Assembly: GCA_028023455.1 (NCBI GenBank)
Contig: JAQFVV010006843.1
Location: 126,001 to 190,000 of the forward strand
Source: Epiperipatus broadwayi
Lineage: Eukaryota; Onychophora; Udeonychophora; Euonychophora; Peripatidae
Direction: 5' to 3'
DNA: 64,000 nt
Shown piece by piece: positions 47,944-61,002 of the stretch. How positions within the stretch are numbered: the first letter of the stretch is position 1; each line of letters begins with the position of its first letter. Under the pieces are notes generated by a model. The model saw only the letters and a list, made by a program, of their open reading frames with translations. It did no database searches and was not told where the DNA came from. The translations under genes were made by a program, and so were the position numbers.

Positions 47944-50900
47944 GCTGCAGAAAGGAGTTTGCTATTAACTGAAAGGAGACCCTTTGATTCCTCTTAGAGG
48001 CCTTAAAGGAACCAAGCAGGGCAAATTCCTAATGTCCACTCCATATGTTCTTGTCATTGCAGCTGTTATTACTATGTGATTATTCATGTAGTATACGAAC
48101 ATGAATGGGCTGGTGGGCTGCTCACCAGCACGCATTAGCCAGCATGGTGAGTTTATTGGCTTTTTACCTCCGAGTTTAGGAATATTTTTTCAATATATAT
48201 AATCATGACAGACAAAAATAAATCATGGCCCTTATTCCCAGGAGGCTGTAAAGTCACCATCCAAGGCAGAGGTTGGTGGCCAAAGGCAGAGGGTGCTAAG
48301 AATCCCCTGATTGTGGACTCAGGCTGCCATTTGATGATGACTGTTTACTTAGGTACTTACAACTGCAGATCACTTTCAAGTGAAGAAAGATTGCAAGAGT
48401 TAGAAGAATAACTGTCTTATATTAAATGGGACATTATTGGACTTTGTGAAGTTAGAAGAAAAGGTGAAGAAACAATTGATTTAAAAAGTGGACATATACT
48501 CTACTATAAAGGCACAAATATTTGAAATACGAGTGGAGTAGGATTCATTATAAATAAAAAATGGAAGAATAACATTGTGGAGATTGGTGGTGTATCAGAC
48601 AGAGTGGCAAGATTAGTTTTATCACTTGATAGCAGATACCAAATGCAGATAATTCAGGTTTATGTCCCAACAAGTTCTCATAGTGATGAAGTTATAGAAG
48701 ATTTTTATATGGATGTACAAAAAGCTTCTGATCAGAGTAAACAACATTTTAAAATTGTTATGGGAGACTTTAATGCTAAAATTGGTAAACAAATGAAAGA
48801 TTAAAATGCTGTAGGTAATTTTGGTTATGGTAATAGAAATGAGAGAGGACATAGACTTGTGGAGTTTGCAGAAAAAGAAAAACTTTATCTTATGAATTCT
48901 TTTTTTGAGAAAAATGTTAAAAGGAAATGGACATGGAAGCATCCAAATGAAGGTACAGCAGAATTGGATTATATTTTGACTAACAGAAAATACATATTTC
49001 AAGATTGTAATGTTCTTAATAAATTTAACACAGGAAGTGATCATCGATTAGTAAGATGTAAGATACATATTAATGCAAAACAAGAGAGACAAAAATTATT
49101 AAGAAAAACAATATTTACAGTTGATATTCCTAATCTTCAGAAACATTCTAATGAATTTAAATTAGAACTTACAAATTGGTTCCAAGTGTTAGTAGATTAT
49201 GAACATGATTCAGATTTGAATGACATTAATAGGAAAATAAGCAATACACTTTTAAAAACTGCAACAAAGATAGCTGGTAGAAAGAAGCAGCAATTGATCA
49301 ATAAAATTTCTACTGAGACTAGAGAATTTATGAAGAAAAGAAGAAATATGAAGATATACAAAAATGATGTATTAAAAAGAATTGAGTATCTAGAACTTTG
49401 TAAAATGGTATGGAAAAGAGTTGAAAATGATATAAGAAAGTATAATTGTGAACTAGCAAGGAAAGCTGTAGAAGAGAATAAAAGTCTAAAGAGTGTAAAA
49501 CAACATTTTAGTATTAGTAGGAAATTTATGTCTGGAATAAGAAAAAAAGATAGCATTATTACTAAAACGAGGGATGACATCATGAAATGTGTAGATGACT
49601 TCTATCAAGAATTATATAGTAATAAAGAACAAATGCCTCCTATACCTATTATATCTTCCGAATTGCCCAGAATTTTGAATGAGGAAGTGAGACATGCAAT
49701 TAAGTTTATGAAGAAAGGGAAGGCTCCAGGTAATAATGGAATTATAATTGATATATTAAAAGAAGCAGGTGAAGAAATAAATTTTTTTTTTTAGCAAAGT
49801 TATATACCTAATGTCTAAATAATAAAGATGTACCAGATGATTGGAATTACTATTAATATTTAAAAAAGGTGATAAAGAAGATATTAGAAATTACAGAAAT
49901 CAGTTTTATACAAAATTTTTACTAAGATAATTACAACTCGTCTACAGAAAACACTGGATTTCTACCAACCATGAGAATAAGCTGGATTTAAAAGTGGTTT
50001 TAGTACAGTAGATCATATCCAGGTATTGAGAGAAATTATAGAAAGGACAAATGAATATGAGTTGCCATTATGCTTAGGATTTGTAGACTATGAAAAGGCA
50101 TTTGATTCTATAAACATTTCTTCAGTGATTAAAGCATGGGATCATCAAGGTGTAGATCCAGGATATTGTCATATTTTAAAGAATATTTATAAAAATGCAA
50201 TAGCAACAATTAGATTACATAATGATAGTAGGAAAATCAACAGAGAAAGGGTGTAAGACAGGATGACTCCATATCTCTAAAACTTTTTACAGCAGTGCTG
50301 CAAGATATATTTTGTGGATTAAAATTGAAAGCTAAAGGAGTGAAAGTAAATGAAGCTTATTTAAGTCATTTAGATTTTACAGATGATGTAGTTGTTTTTG
50401 AATATAATGCTTTAGAGCTACAGGAAATGTTGAAGGAGTTATCAGATGAAAGTAGGATGAAAGATAAATGTTAAAAAGACTAAAGTAATATTTAATGGAT
50501 TTTCTCAAAGTATAAAAATAAAGATTGATTATGATGAATTAGAAGAAGTTAACAGTTACAAATACCTTGGTCAGATTATTAATACAGATGGAAATATAAT
50601 GGGTGAAATTAATCATAAGAATTAAACTTGGTTGGAGTGCTTTTGGTAGAAATAACTTGATACTAAAAGGAAATATGCCTATGTGTTTGAAAAGGAAGGT
50701 TTTTAATAAATGTGTTTTGCCAGTTCTTACTTATGGATCTGAGACTTGGAAACTTAATAGAAGAGTAATACAGAGACTTCAGACCACTCAAAGAAGTATG
50801 GAGAGATGCATGTTGGGAGTAACAATAAGGGATCAAAAACACAATGTATGGGTAAGAGAACAAACAGGTGTTACTGACCTCATTGAAAAAATTAAAAGAC

Positions 50901-51141
50901 AAGTGGAGTTGGGCTGGACATATTGTTAGAAGAGATGATAATAGATGGACAATTGAAATTTTAAACTGGATTCCAAGAGATTGTAAATGACCCAGAAATA
51001 GACCACATGTGAGATGGATGGATGAAATAAGAAAGTGTGCAGGGGTGATGTGGAGAACAGAAGCTAAAGATAGGAAAAGATGGAGTGAACTTAAAGAGAC
51101 CTTCATCCTGCAGTGGGTTGATAATGGTTGATGATGATGAT
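47941..51141 (+). pseudogene. RTE-type LINE, apparently full length (copy 3)
   Basis: About 3.2 kb with a GC-richer 5' leader (47941-48204), an ATG at 48205 and one long ORF in a single frame to 49794. AP-endonuclease motifs in order: YLGTYNCRSL, IIGLCEVRRKGEE, IQVYVPTSS, IVMGDFNAKIG, EGTAELDYILTNR, SDHRLVRCKI. Then a Lys-rich linker and the [34 protein letters not shown] (motif A), LSHLDFTDDVVVF (motif C, TDD), SYKYLGQIINTDG, GWSAFGRNN, LPVLTYGSETW. Breaks: stops at 48409, 48522 and 48802, a T-run lesion at about 49781-49794, a deletion before 49900 and a frameshift near 50460 and again near 50620. The 3' end is a TGATGAT tail. The element encoded its own nicking and copying enzyme; this copy cannot. 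Confidence 0.95.
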
Positions 51142-51288
51142 TATATAATTAAACTGGATATTATTTTGCTTATTAAATTCCTGGATATTTCAATGAAATA
51201 TTCATAATAGTCAAGGTTAAGGTCTGAATGAAGAACTGTTAGATCTTAAGCAATAAAGAGATTGAGATTGAACATGAAGTAAAGAACA

Positions 51289-51332
<44 letters not shown>

Positions 51333-51455
51333 GTGGATTAACAAAATTTGCATTTCCTTTTGTTTTACAATTAATTGATTTCAAGTTGGTTTTAGATGAG
51401 ATAATATATATTCTAATATTCTCATGGATAAACACACACATTCTCATGATTTGAG
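51142..51455. other. AT-rich spacer with TA run
   Basis: TA array at about 51293-51329; nothing else recognised. Confidence 0.5.
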
Positions 51456-51459
51456 AAAG

Positions 51460-51510
51460 AAGAAGCTCTGAGGAAAGTACATGTTATTGTATTGAAACGT
51501 TAGCTATTTA
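51460..51510 (+). ncRNA. Hammerhead-like core
   Basis: AGCT (51464-51467) is followed by CTGAGGA (51468-51474), a 6-bp stem AAgTACA/TGTATT with one bulged G and a 6-nt loop (51475-51493), GAAA (51494-51497), the palindrome ACGT (51497-51500), a T at the cleavage position and AGCT (51502-51505), which pairs with the first AGCT as helix I. All invariant core bases are present, but helix II closes with A-T where functional hammerheads normally have a G-C-type pair, so this copy may be weak or dead. Confidence 0.45.
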
Positions 51511-52478
51511 GATTATTATATTTTTACTACACGGAGGTTCAAGGAAATAATACTATGAATATATATATATATATCTAATGATCCGCTAATGAAACTGTTA
51601 AATGATGGAGAAAAGATGTGACGAGTTTAATGTTTGTTTAAAATTACAGCAGATTTTTATATTTCAGTTAGACACCACCAGGTTCTTTCATAAGTTGGAA
51701 GATGATTTAGATCAGTTTATACTCCTTCCTTCCTCAATGTACCCTTTCATCTTGGGTTTTTATTGATTTAGCCATTAACAATAAAAGAAATTACCTTTAA
51801 AGTTTTGTTATATTTTTTTCACTTCATTTCATAACAAGCACATACCATTTTTATTTTTGACATACATCAGGAAATCATAATTTTCTTTGATTTATGTATT
51901 GAACTAAACTACTTCTAGAGAAAATATACATGGGAAAATATTAACTTATACAATAAAATTATTTATAAGAAAAACTTTATACGTTACTAAAAGTTGATTA
52001 TCCAATATCTTCCACTTCATCTTAATATAACATATATACTTTTAAAAGATTTGCTCATCTTTACATGAATCTTATAAAAGTGCTATCTTGGTATAATTGA
52101 CATTCTCTAAATGATTTCATTTTTTTTAAATAATTTACTTTCATGTTTAAATAGAATTCCATTTACTCTAATGTAATCCTAAAAATATTGTTAGAACATG
52201 ACTCACTTGTGAGTGTGTGTGTATTTAAGTATACTGTTTAGAAAATGCTCCCCAGACATTTTACAAATTCACTTATTAACTTAATTCATTGATTGTAATT
52301 TTAATTTTTTTAATCCTCATCAAAAGATCATTTAATATCATCATTATAATAATGCATAACACAAATAATATCCAAGCTGAAATATTTTATAAATAGACTT
52401 AATTAATAAAATCATTATAGAGATATATAAGTTTAAGTTATCAAACAACATTCATTAAATATAAACAAATATATATGC
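51511..52478. other. AT-rich intergenic
   Basis: Nothing recognised. Confidence 0.5.
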
Positions 52479-52495
52479 AAAAACTTTAGATCCTT

Positions 52496-52598
52496 GTCGA
52501 GCATTGGTGGTCGAGAGGTCAGCAACAGCAGCTTTACAAGCAGTTGTTCCGAGTTAGCGGGTTCGCTTCCCGGCTGATGCTATGACACATGAGAAAGA
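52496..52598 (+). mobile_element. tRNA-derived SINE with 17-bp target-site duplication
   Basis: GCATTGG (52501) pairs with CTGATGC (52574-52580) over 7 bp; A-box TGGTCGAGAGGTCAGC, anticodon-like loop CTTTACAAG (TAC) and B-box GGGTTCGCTTCCC lie between. The tail is TATGACACATGAGAAAG plus A. AAAAACTTTAGATCCTT occurs immediately before (52479) and after (52599) the element, a perfect 17-bp target-site duplication, so this insertion is young and its boundaries are exact. Confidence 0.95.
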
Positions 52599-52615
52599 AA
52601 AAACTTTAGATCCTT

Positions 52616-53340
52616 AATAAAAATACTATCCCTGTTAAATAATAACTTAAACATCTTATGGGTGTGTATAGAAATGATACATTAATTTCACATGACAATA
52701 TATAACAAAATATTCCTAATGAAATATTTGCAACTTCAGTATCACAAACATCTAAATAAGGCCCATAGCACAGTGTTATATTAACTATCCTCAAAAAGTA
52801 AATAGAAATATATCCTCATCCAACTCTTCTCTTATTTCATATGAATGAACTTGATCAACAGTAAGTATATTCACCAACGAAACAAATAAAAGATAGTTTT
52901 ATCTGCATCAATATTTTTACCTAATATAAACGGGATACAACTTTGGATTTAATTCTTTAAATCATTCTTCTGATAATCTACTGTGATTAATTCAAATCTT
53001 ATACAATACCAGCAATAAACTGTAAATTATCAAAATAAATTCTGATTATCTAATCTTTTGTTTCCAGTCAATTCTATTGAATTTACATAAATAGGTTCAA
53101 ATACTTCAAATATCAACATAATTTTAAGTCTCTTCTAATAGAAGACACTTCATGTCTTGAATTTCACATTATAAAAGTCCTTTCACATATACATATTCAT
53201 AATGTAATGTTTAATAAATTATATTTTAGTAATTAAGAAAGTTTTTTAATTTTAAAGGACTTTAATGCACAGATAAAAATAAATCTTTTATTTGTAATCT
53301 ATTCAGCAAGCTCATTTTATTTAAGCCCCTTCTATTAGGT

Positions 53341-53382
<42 letters not shown>

Positions 53383-53877
53383 ATAATTTCTACCAGAGAA
53401 TTCTTAAAGATAATATAGTAATGTATTATTATTAAAAAAATAGATTTCAAAATCTTTCATTTTTTATATTTTATTTTCTCCATTTTTAATTTATTAAATA
53501 ATATCTATAAGTACATTGTCACCTTCTCTTCTTAGAATATGGTTTTTATTATTTTGAAATGTTTTTGCATTATGACCAAAGAAACTATCTATATAAAGCA
53601 AAATGATTATTGTAGAATAGAAATAAATACAATAATTATTACAATTTTTTTTCTCTTTTATTAAAATTTAAAGAAAGATGATGGGAAGGAAGGAAAAAAT
53701 ATATCGATAATATATAGTGAAATCTTTAAGTGATGCTTTCTAAAATTTTAATAAAAAACTGCTTAATCTAGTTATGTAGCATTAAATTTCCAGTCAGTCC
53801 TTGAGTATTTATATAAATCATAGTATTCATGTGCAAGATATTATAATTGCATTTTTGTAAATTGTCATATTTTAATT
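52616..53877. other. AT-rich intergenic
   Basis: TA array at about 53341-53382. A 62-codon minus frame at 52606 is unsupported. No gene. Confidence 0.5.
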
Positions 53878-53887
53878 AACTCTTTTA

Positions 53888-53982
53888 GTTTTTTTTCTCA
53901 TGTGTCAAAGCATCGACCCGCAAACCCAGGACAATGGCTTGTAAGGTGGCTGTGCTGACCACTTGGCCACCAATGCTTGACA
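53888..53982 (-). mobile_element. tRNA-derived SINE with 10-bp target-site duplication
   Basis: The minus strand reads GCATTGGTGGCCAAGTGGTC, an anticodon-like loop with CTTACAA, then a damaged B-box (CTGGGTTTGCGGGTCGATGC, missing several bases) and TTTGACACATGAG plus A-run. AACTCTTTTA flanks it at 53878 and 53983. More decayed in its B box than the 52.5-kb copy, so probably unable to transcribe itself. Confidence 0.88.
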
Positions 53983-53992
53983 AACTCTTTTA

Positions 53993-54268
53993 ATTGTTTA
54001 GGGAATGATTAACTATATGAAAGCATCAGCATGAGGCATTTGATCAGAAAAATCTAAATAAAAAATTGTAATTGAATATTTTTAAAAATTTTATTTATAG
54101 ATTATGTTATTTAAATATATAGAATTTTTAATTGAAAAAAATTAAAAGACACTAGTAAAATAGAATAGCAGAATAATAAAAAAAAAATTAGCACTACCTT
54201 TATCTCTTTGATTGATTTCTTCTTTTGTTTGGATGCCTGAAGCTGTTTGATAGTTTATTTTGATAATG
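53993..54268. other. AT-rich spacer
   Basis: Nothing recognised. Confidence 0.5.
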
Positions 54269-54272
54269 TATT

Positions 54273-54933
54273 TACAATTTTAAACAGAAGGTTATCAATC
54301 CATTGTACTTGTGCTGTGTTGTTATATTAAGTGAACATTGTTTTTGTTGAATGTGAAGAAACTCTCAATCCAAGGCACAAGATAGTCTTCTAAAAATGTG
54401 GCCATCTTATTTTTGTAACTAAATTCAATTATATAGGGCAATCTTAAATATCTTGGAATGAGAATATGAAAATTTGATATTCTTCACTTTACTTCCATTT
54501 TCTTTATTACACATATCAACCCTTACAAAATTTTAATATTTACTGCATGTTAATATTTGGAGATGTTAGAATTAACATAACTGACTACTAGATTTACTAG
54601 CATGGTTTCAAACTGTAATTTTAAACAGAAGTTAGGCAGCCACTTACATACACTCTACTGTTATATTAAATCAACATGAATGTTAATATGTATAATAAAG
54701 AAAATTGAGGAAAGTGAAGAATATAAAATCTCCATGCTCTTGTTCCATGATACTTAAGATTGGCCTATATAATTGAATTTAGGTACAAAGATAAGATGGC
54801 CACCCTTATCTTTTCAAAGTTTCTCTCTCTTATGCCTTAAATGAGGATTTCTTCACATTAAAAAACAATATTGATTTAATATAACAGTGCAGTGCATATG
54901 TAAACAGTTGATTACCTTCTGTTTAAAATTACA
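54273..54933. mobile_element. Nested foldback element, family J
   Basis: Outer arms of about 260 bp: 54273-54530 (ACAATTTTAAACAGAAGG, TGGCCATCTTATTTTTGTA, CTTCACTTTAC) pair with 54672-54933. A third copy of the terminal piece lies at 54588-54690 in the same orientation as the left arm (TAGATTTACTAGCATGGTTT, ATTTTAAACAGAAG). It pairs with 54860-54960, whose complement reads TAGATTTACTAGCATAG. This looks like two copies of one palindromic element partly nested or recombined. No coding capacity. Confidence 0.82.
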
Positions 54934-54960
54934 GTTTGAAACTATGCTAGTAAATCTATG

Positions 54961-57700
54961 AAGCAATTACATAATACTTTTATAATAACTATAAAAATTA
55001 TTTTTGGGTGTGAATTTTATTAAGACTCATAATTATTTTAACATAATGATTGTGCATTAATAATTGAAAATCAAAAGTATACATTATTACACTTTTATTT
55101 TATATCTATATATTTTATCTTTAAAAAGAGAAGGTAATGACATTCAGCACAATGTTAACAATAAAAATATGTCATTCTAATCAGACCATATTATGAAAAT
55201 AATGACTAATATGTCATTGTGGTCATTGTCTTAAATTTTTTTGAAAAAGTTTAGAAATTATGAAACAATTTTAATATTTTAAAGCAGAATTTGAAAGATT
55301 CATCAAAGATCTAGGTATCTTTTCATTCACATTTTGAATACAAACTTTAATTTAAAAGATTTTATTTAATTTCCAAAGTTATTCAGCTTTGCCAAACATT
55401 GAATGATGTAACATCTTTAGTTGTCATTTACAATCTCATTTTTTTAATATTTGCAAAGATCAAATATGAAATTTTAGAATATTTTTCATTTGTAAACATA
55501 TATTTCTACCAAGTTAAGTTAAGTTGATTAAATTTTGATAGAAAATAATGATAATTAAAAGCTTACACAAAGTCTCACTATGGAGAACAATTAAATCTAA
55601 TGATGTAAATGAGAGTTAATAGTAATTAATCATGAATGCAACACTCAGGTTATCACATTACATCTGGGACAAACAACCTGAGAGAAATTATATGAACTTT
55701 TAACATATTAATTTACATCTTTTTTTTCTATTATTATTTAAGTTTTGTTAGCATTGAAATTTGGATTGTGCTCCATAGTAATTCTTTTCTAGGCTGACTC
55801 TGTTGTAGATAGAATTCAAGAAAAAATAACACCAGAAGACTAACTTCTAAAGCTGGAGGCAGGCAATAAATACACAACATAAGTTCTTTTGGTCTTTTAT
55901 AACTTCATGAGATATCTTTCTATAATTCTTCTATTTTTTTCACTTTGTATGTAATTGATAGGCAAATCTGGGTTATATAGTAAAACAACACAGCAATCAA
56001 TTTAAATGTAATTCATTAATTACACTGTTTTTTTAAAAAAAGCAGATTTACCAAAATAGTTTTAATTAAAAATTTGATTTTGACGATTTCATAATAAACC
56101 TTACTTATCCTGTTTTTTTTTTTTTAACAACAACATCAAACACCAAAAACGTTATCTAAAATTTATTTATAATTTATACTTTTTCTATTATTTGAATTAA
56201 TGTTGGAAAATTAGTTAAGACTTCACACACATTAAAACATGAACACACAACTAATTTGATGTGTCTGTGTGTACAAATGTGTACATTAGCAATAAATTGA
56301 GCTTTTAGTTATTATCTGTAACTTTAATTGAAATTATACTTGTGACCAAATAAACTGTTGCTAATATCTTTCTATCAACTTATCAACTTTGGAACATCAC
56401 ATGAAGTATTCACTTCAATACATATAGTAATAATACAAAAGTCACCAATGCCAATTAATTACCAATGCTTTTTTTACCATTAACATTAATTTCTAAAAAA
56501 ATGTTACATAAAATTAATTGATGATGAGTGAGACGTCACATGACTTTAATTCAGGTAGCATAAAAGTAATGAAAATAAAAGAATATGCTAACATTTGTAT
56601 TTTTAAAATTTTTGTCATCTGTATCCAGAGCATCTGAAAATATTTAGATCTATCTAATAACAGGATATCATATTATAATTAAAATATGAAGGATACTTGA
56701 TTCTCTCTTTACAAGGTTATATATAATGGAAAAAGATTTATTTTCAGATTGACTTCTACTAAACAACAAATGAAAGTTTCAGCATGTAACTTCAACAACA
56801 AATAAATTTATTAAATACAGTAAGATAGTATATGATAATCACAATAATAATAATAATCATGGAATAAAGATGTCCCCTTCATATCATCTATTAAATCATA
56901 ATGAAAAAATAAACAATTTATATGAAGTTAGACAAATAAACATAAAAATATCTAAAACAAATTTATCTGGCTAAAATCTACATACGATGTTCTGCCCAAG
57001 ACAAAACAGAATTTTATTTTCTCAATTTGCAATAGATTAAACTGCTAATTAGATGTTAATGTTGTTTAGAGAATTATATTATGTTTGTCTACTAATGTAA
57101 ATGTGTGTTATTAAATAATATTGATAGATATTATAATGTATATGCTATAACTGATTTACTCAAACATATTTTTAGTCTTTATGATAAAACTATAAGAGTT
57201 TATAAATATGACTCAATTCTCATTTAACACTATAAAAATAAATACATCACATGATATAATGAATACTTCCTTCAGATCTATAACTATTAAGCCTAACACA
57301 TAAATTCTTTTGTAGTAAATGATAATTGGAATGCATTCACTGATTCTCCTATTATTTAACATATAAGGTTTTTTTATTCCATTTTATTATCACACGATTA
57401 TCTCCAGTCTCTACACATTTAATTTGAACTTTGCTGGTCCTTTATAATCCACAAATGTCATATTTATTTTTCTCAAAATATCTGAAAATATGTTATTTAC
57501 AAATTTTTTTTTTTCTAATCATTATCTATCATACTGTTTTCGTTCACACACAACTTTTGATTCATCTTTGCCCTAAGGATATCTAACACAAACAATAATC
57601 TATTTTTGTAATTAGAGAGATTTGACCTCAGGATTCTTTTAGACAATTTTTCCTTCACTCTACGTCAAGCAACAGATACTCATGACTATACATTTAGGAA
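54961..57700. other. AT-rich intergenic
   Basis: About 2.7 kb with no recognised gene, RNA or repeat. Confidence 0.5.
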
Positions 57701-57704
57701 AAAG

Positions 57705-57762
57705 ATACATGGTCCCCAGTATATGTATTTCGTGCAGAACCAACACTCATCAGTTGGTTTCT
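57705..57762 (-). ncRNA. Possible hammerhead-like core, weak
   Basis: On the minus strand CTGATGA (57753-57747) is followed by GTG, a 9-nt loop and CAC (57746-57732), then GAAA (57731-57728). Preceding CCAA and following sequence do not form a convincing helix I, and there is no palindromic helix III. Listed because the core order is right; may be chance or a decayed copy. Confidence 0.25.
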
Positions 57763-57764
57763 TT

Positions 57765-57954
57765 ACTTGAGCAAAGTTTACATCAAAGCTTTTGTTTCTT
57801 CATTAAATACAAAGCTTTAATAACAGCATCTTCATTTATTATTAAATATCTATAGAATTCAAATGAGATTATTATATTATTAACCGTTGTAAATATTTAA
57901 TTTTACTGACTGTCTACTGTTACTTCTCTATCACACACCCACACACATCTACAC

Positions 57955-57990
<36 letters not shown>

Positions 57991-59620
57991 CACACACACT
58001 ATATATTTAAGCTTTTTAAACTTTACTCAAATGCAATGATTTGTTTAGGATGATTTTAAATATATATAATACAATTTATTTATTACTTGGGTATTTTTAG
58101 TATTAATATTTGCAATTTATTAGCTGATATGTTTTGCACATAATTAATGTATATATGTATGTTCTTTTGTTGTTTTTAAGTCAATTTTGGAATTTCATAG
58201 CTTTTATGAATAACTCATCGCACGTGGTTAAATTGAATAATTTTCACAGGTGTTATAATTTTTTACTTAATTAATCATTCAACCTAAAGACAGTTTTACC
58301 GATTTGTTTCTGTTAAAACAAATACATTCATGGCTTTATCTACATGAATAATTAGATATAGATATATAATTTTATTGAATTAAAATATTTAAAATTGAGA
58401 GATTTAAAAAATAATAATTCAGTTAAAAAAATTGTAATATTAAATTTTATCTTTACTTAATTTATAAATATTATGTCACATCAGTAATTGAAACGAAAAT
58501 AACTACTTCTCAGTGAGTTATGTGATGTCAAAAACAACGCAATATTGAATGGTACCACTAGGTCGTTAAGTTCTGTTATTATATAAGTTTAGTTTTGACA
58601 TAGTTTTAAAATTATAGGGTGAATTCTGTCTATTGTTTTAATTTATGTATAGACTAAAGAATCTGAAATCAACATTAATATATGCAGAATATGAAAAAAT
58701 GAGACTTTTGACAACCTCTGAATATTAGATGAAATCGTAATTTTAATAAATGTAATAATAAATAGTCATAACATTTTTTAATATCAAACATTTAAAAAAA
58801 TATGATTATTATTACAAATCACATAACAAATAAAATATAAACCATTTACCTATAAACAATATAAATAAAATACTTTAAGCATTGTCTTTAGATTGGTTTA
58901 AAATTTAAAATGAGTCTTGCATAATTATGGTAAAAATAATATTGCATATATAGAATGTTCATTGATAATTTAAATTTTATTTATTGTAAATATAGATAAT
59001 GTATTCCATTTATTGATTAATTATTATATTATCATCATCATCATTATTTTCTAAAAATAATTGTTCTGTTAGTTATTCTAGTCATATTAAAATGGTTCTT
59101 TAAAAATACTTAGCTAGATAGTGTAATATGATTTTGATAATAGCAGCGTCATTGAAATGAGAAATAAAGAAATATGAATAAACACCATCTTTTTGTTTGA
59201 GAAGCTTTCTGATAATTCTTTAGATTTATTAATTCTTCAATTGTTCAATTTTTTTAAGAATCTCTTCAATAGGTTTGATAATATTTCAATTTTTTATTTG
59301 ATCAAATTTACTTTTATACTTGGTGTATTATCAAAACTTTTGAAATATTTATTAAACATATATATTTACAAATGAAAATTCTTAAAAATATTAATGTAAC
59401 TTTAAAGTGAAATACATAATAAAGTTAATGAGAAAAATAACTTATTTCTTATTGGTTGTTACAAGAGTCACTAATAAAAATTTGAAATTGAAAAATTTAT
59501 AATTATTTTAATTTATTATGTAATATCTGAACAAATTAATCTTCAGATTAGTGAAAGATAACAAGATTTTATTTAATTAAATAAAGTGACAAACATAAAT
59601 CAAGCATGACCATTAGAAAT
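57765..59620. other. AT-rich intergenic
   Basis: CA/TA/CA compound microsatellite at about 57955-58000. Otherwise nothing recognised. Confidence 0.5.
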
Positions 59621-59621
59621 G

Positions 59622-59793
<172 letters not shown>

Positions 59794-59856
59794 CAGACAA
59801 TTAAACCAATAAATATCACATGATCACTATTTCTTATGCTTGCTTATAACTGTTAT

Positions 59857-60106
59857 TAAAACAGGAAAAATTCACTATACATATTGCCACTTACTGCAAG
59901 CTACAGTAATCAATGAATGCCAGAAGACTTTTGCATAAAATCCCCATCTAGTGTCTACTCATCCAATATCCCCAGATTAGTTTCTGGCGGGGGATGTTGG
60001 ATGAGTAGGCACTAGATGGGGATTTTATGAACAAGCCTTCTGGCATCCATTGATTACTTTAGCTAGCAGTAAGAGGTAATCCTATATTCAGTTTTGCCTG
60101 TTTTTA
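59857..60106. mobile_element. Foldback MITE, family K
   Basis: Arms of about 115 bp from TTAAAACAGG to CCTGTTTTTA; the inner parts TGCCAGAAG, AAAATCCCCATCTAGTG and CTACTCATCCAA pair closely with the right arm. The centre is about 15 bp. TATACAGACAATTA occurs at about 59791 and again at about 60106, bracketing the element with some extra sequence on the left; this could be a long direct repeat of target origin or part of a larger unit. Confidence 0.88.
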
Positions 60107-60119
60107 TACAGACAATTAC

Positions 60120-60390
60120 AAGTTGTAACCCTACTTTATTGATTTATATTCTAAAAGTAAATATTTTCCATTTCTTTTTTATTAAAAAATATTCTAACCA
60201 TACTTATTAAAATTGCTCTGCAGTTATTTTTTTTAACTACCAAACAACAGTTGGTAATTTTCTGATATATCATGTCAGCCACTTGATGGCATTGATGCTA
60301 AGCAAAAACATATAAATATAACATTTCTGGGCTAGCGATTTTATATTAATATTGCCTTTTTTATTTATAAATTCATTCTAGAAAATGATA

Positions 60391-60427
<37 letters not shown>

Positions 60428-60980
60428 AATCTGAATAATTCTGCCTTTTTTTTGGTTGACAATTATTAATGAGAGAGGTGTTTATTTTGACTAAGTTGAA
60501 ATACAAATTTAAGTGTTTTTATTGAAAATATTATTGACAAAAAATAATGGGAGAAGGGTTTTTTTGTGTCTGTTTAGATAGTTTCTTGCCACTAATTAAT
60601 GAGAGACAAATTAACATTACTTTTAGAATAATAAAACATCCACATCAAACATATTTACCTTTAAATCAATAATTTAACCATTTACTCAAATAATTATAAT
60701 TTCACTCACCTACATATTCTAGTTTTCTTTCTTGAGAAAATGGTTTTATAAACCTTTAATAACATTTTTGTGGCCAAAAATAACAACATTTCTGTGGAAC
60801 AAAAACTTTTAACACTTAAACAACAAACCAACACATGAACCTGAAACTGTCCATGGAAAGCAACAACATCATAACAGAAAAAAAAATATACAAAAAAGAA
60901 ACAAAAAACTACTTCTACTTTAGCTGCATCTCATCCAAGATTGCACAAAAAATAACTCTGGCCTTGTGAAGATGTTGCCA
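60120..60980. other. AT-rich intergenic
   Basis: TA array at about 60396-60421. TTAATGAGAGA recurs at about 60467 and 60596. No gene; may include the 3' flank of the Merlin element. Confidence 0.45.
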
Positions 60981-61002
60981 CAGAAACTCACACTGGTAAT
61001 TG

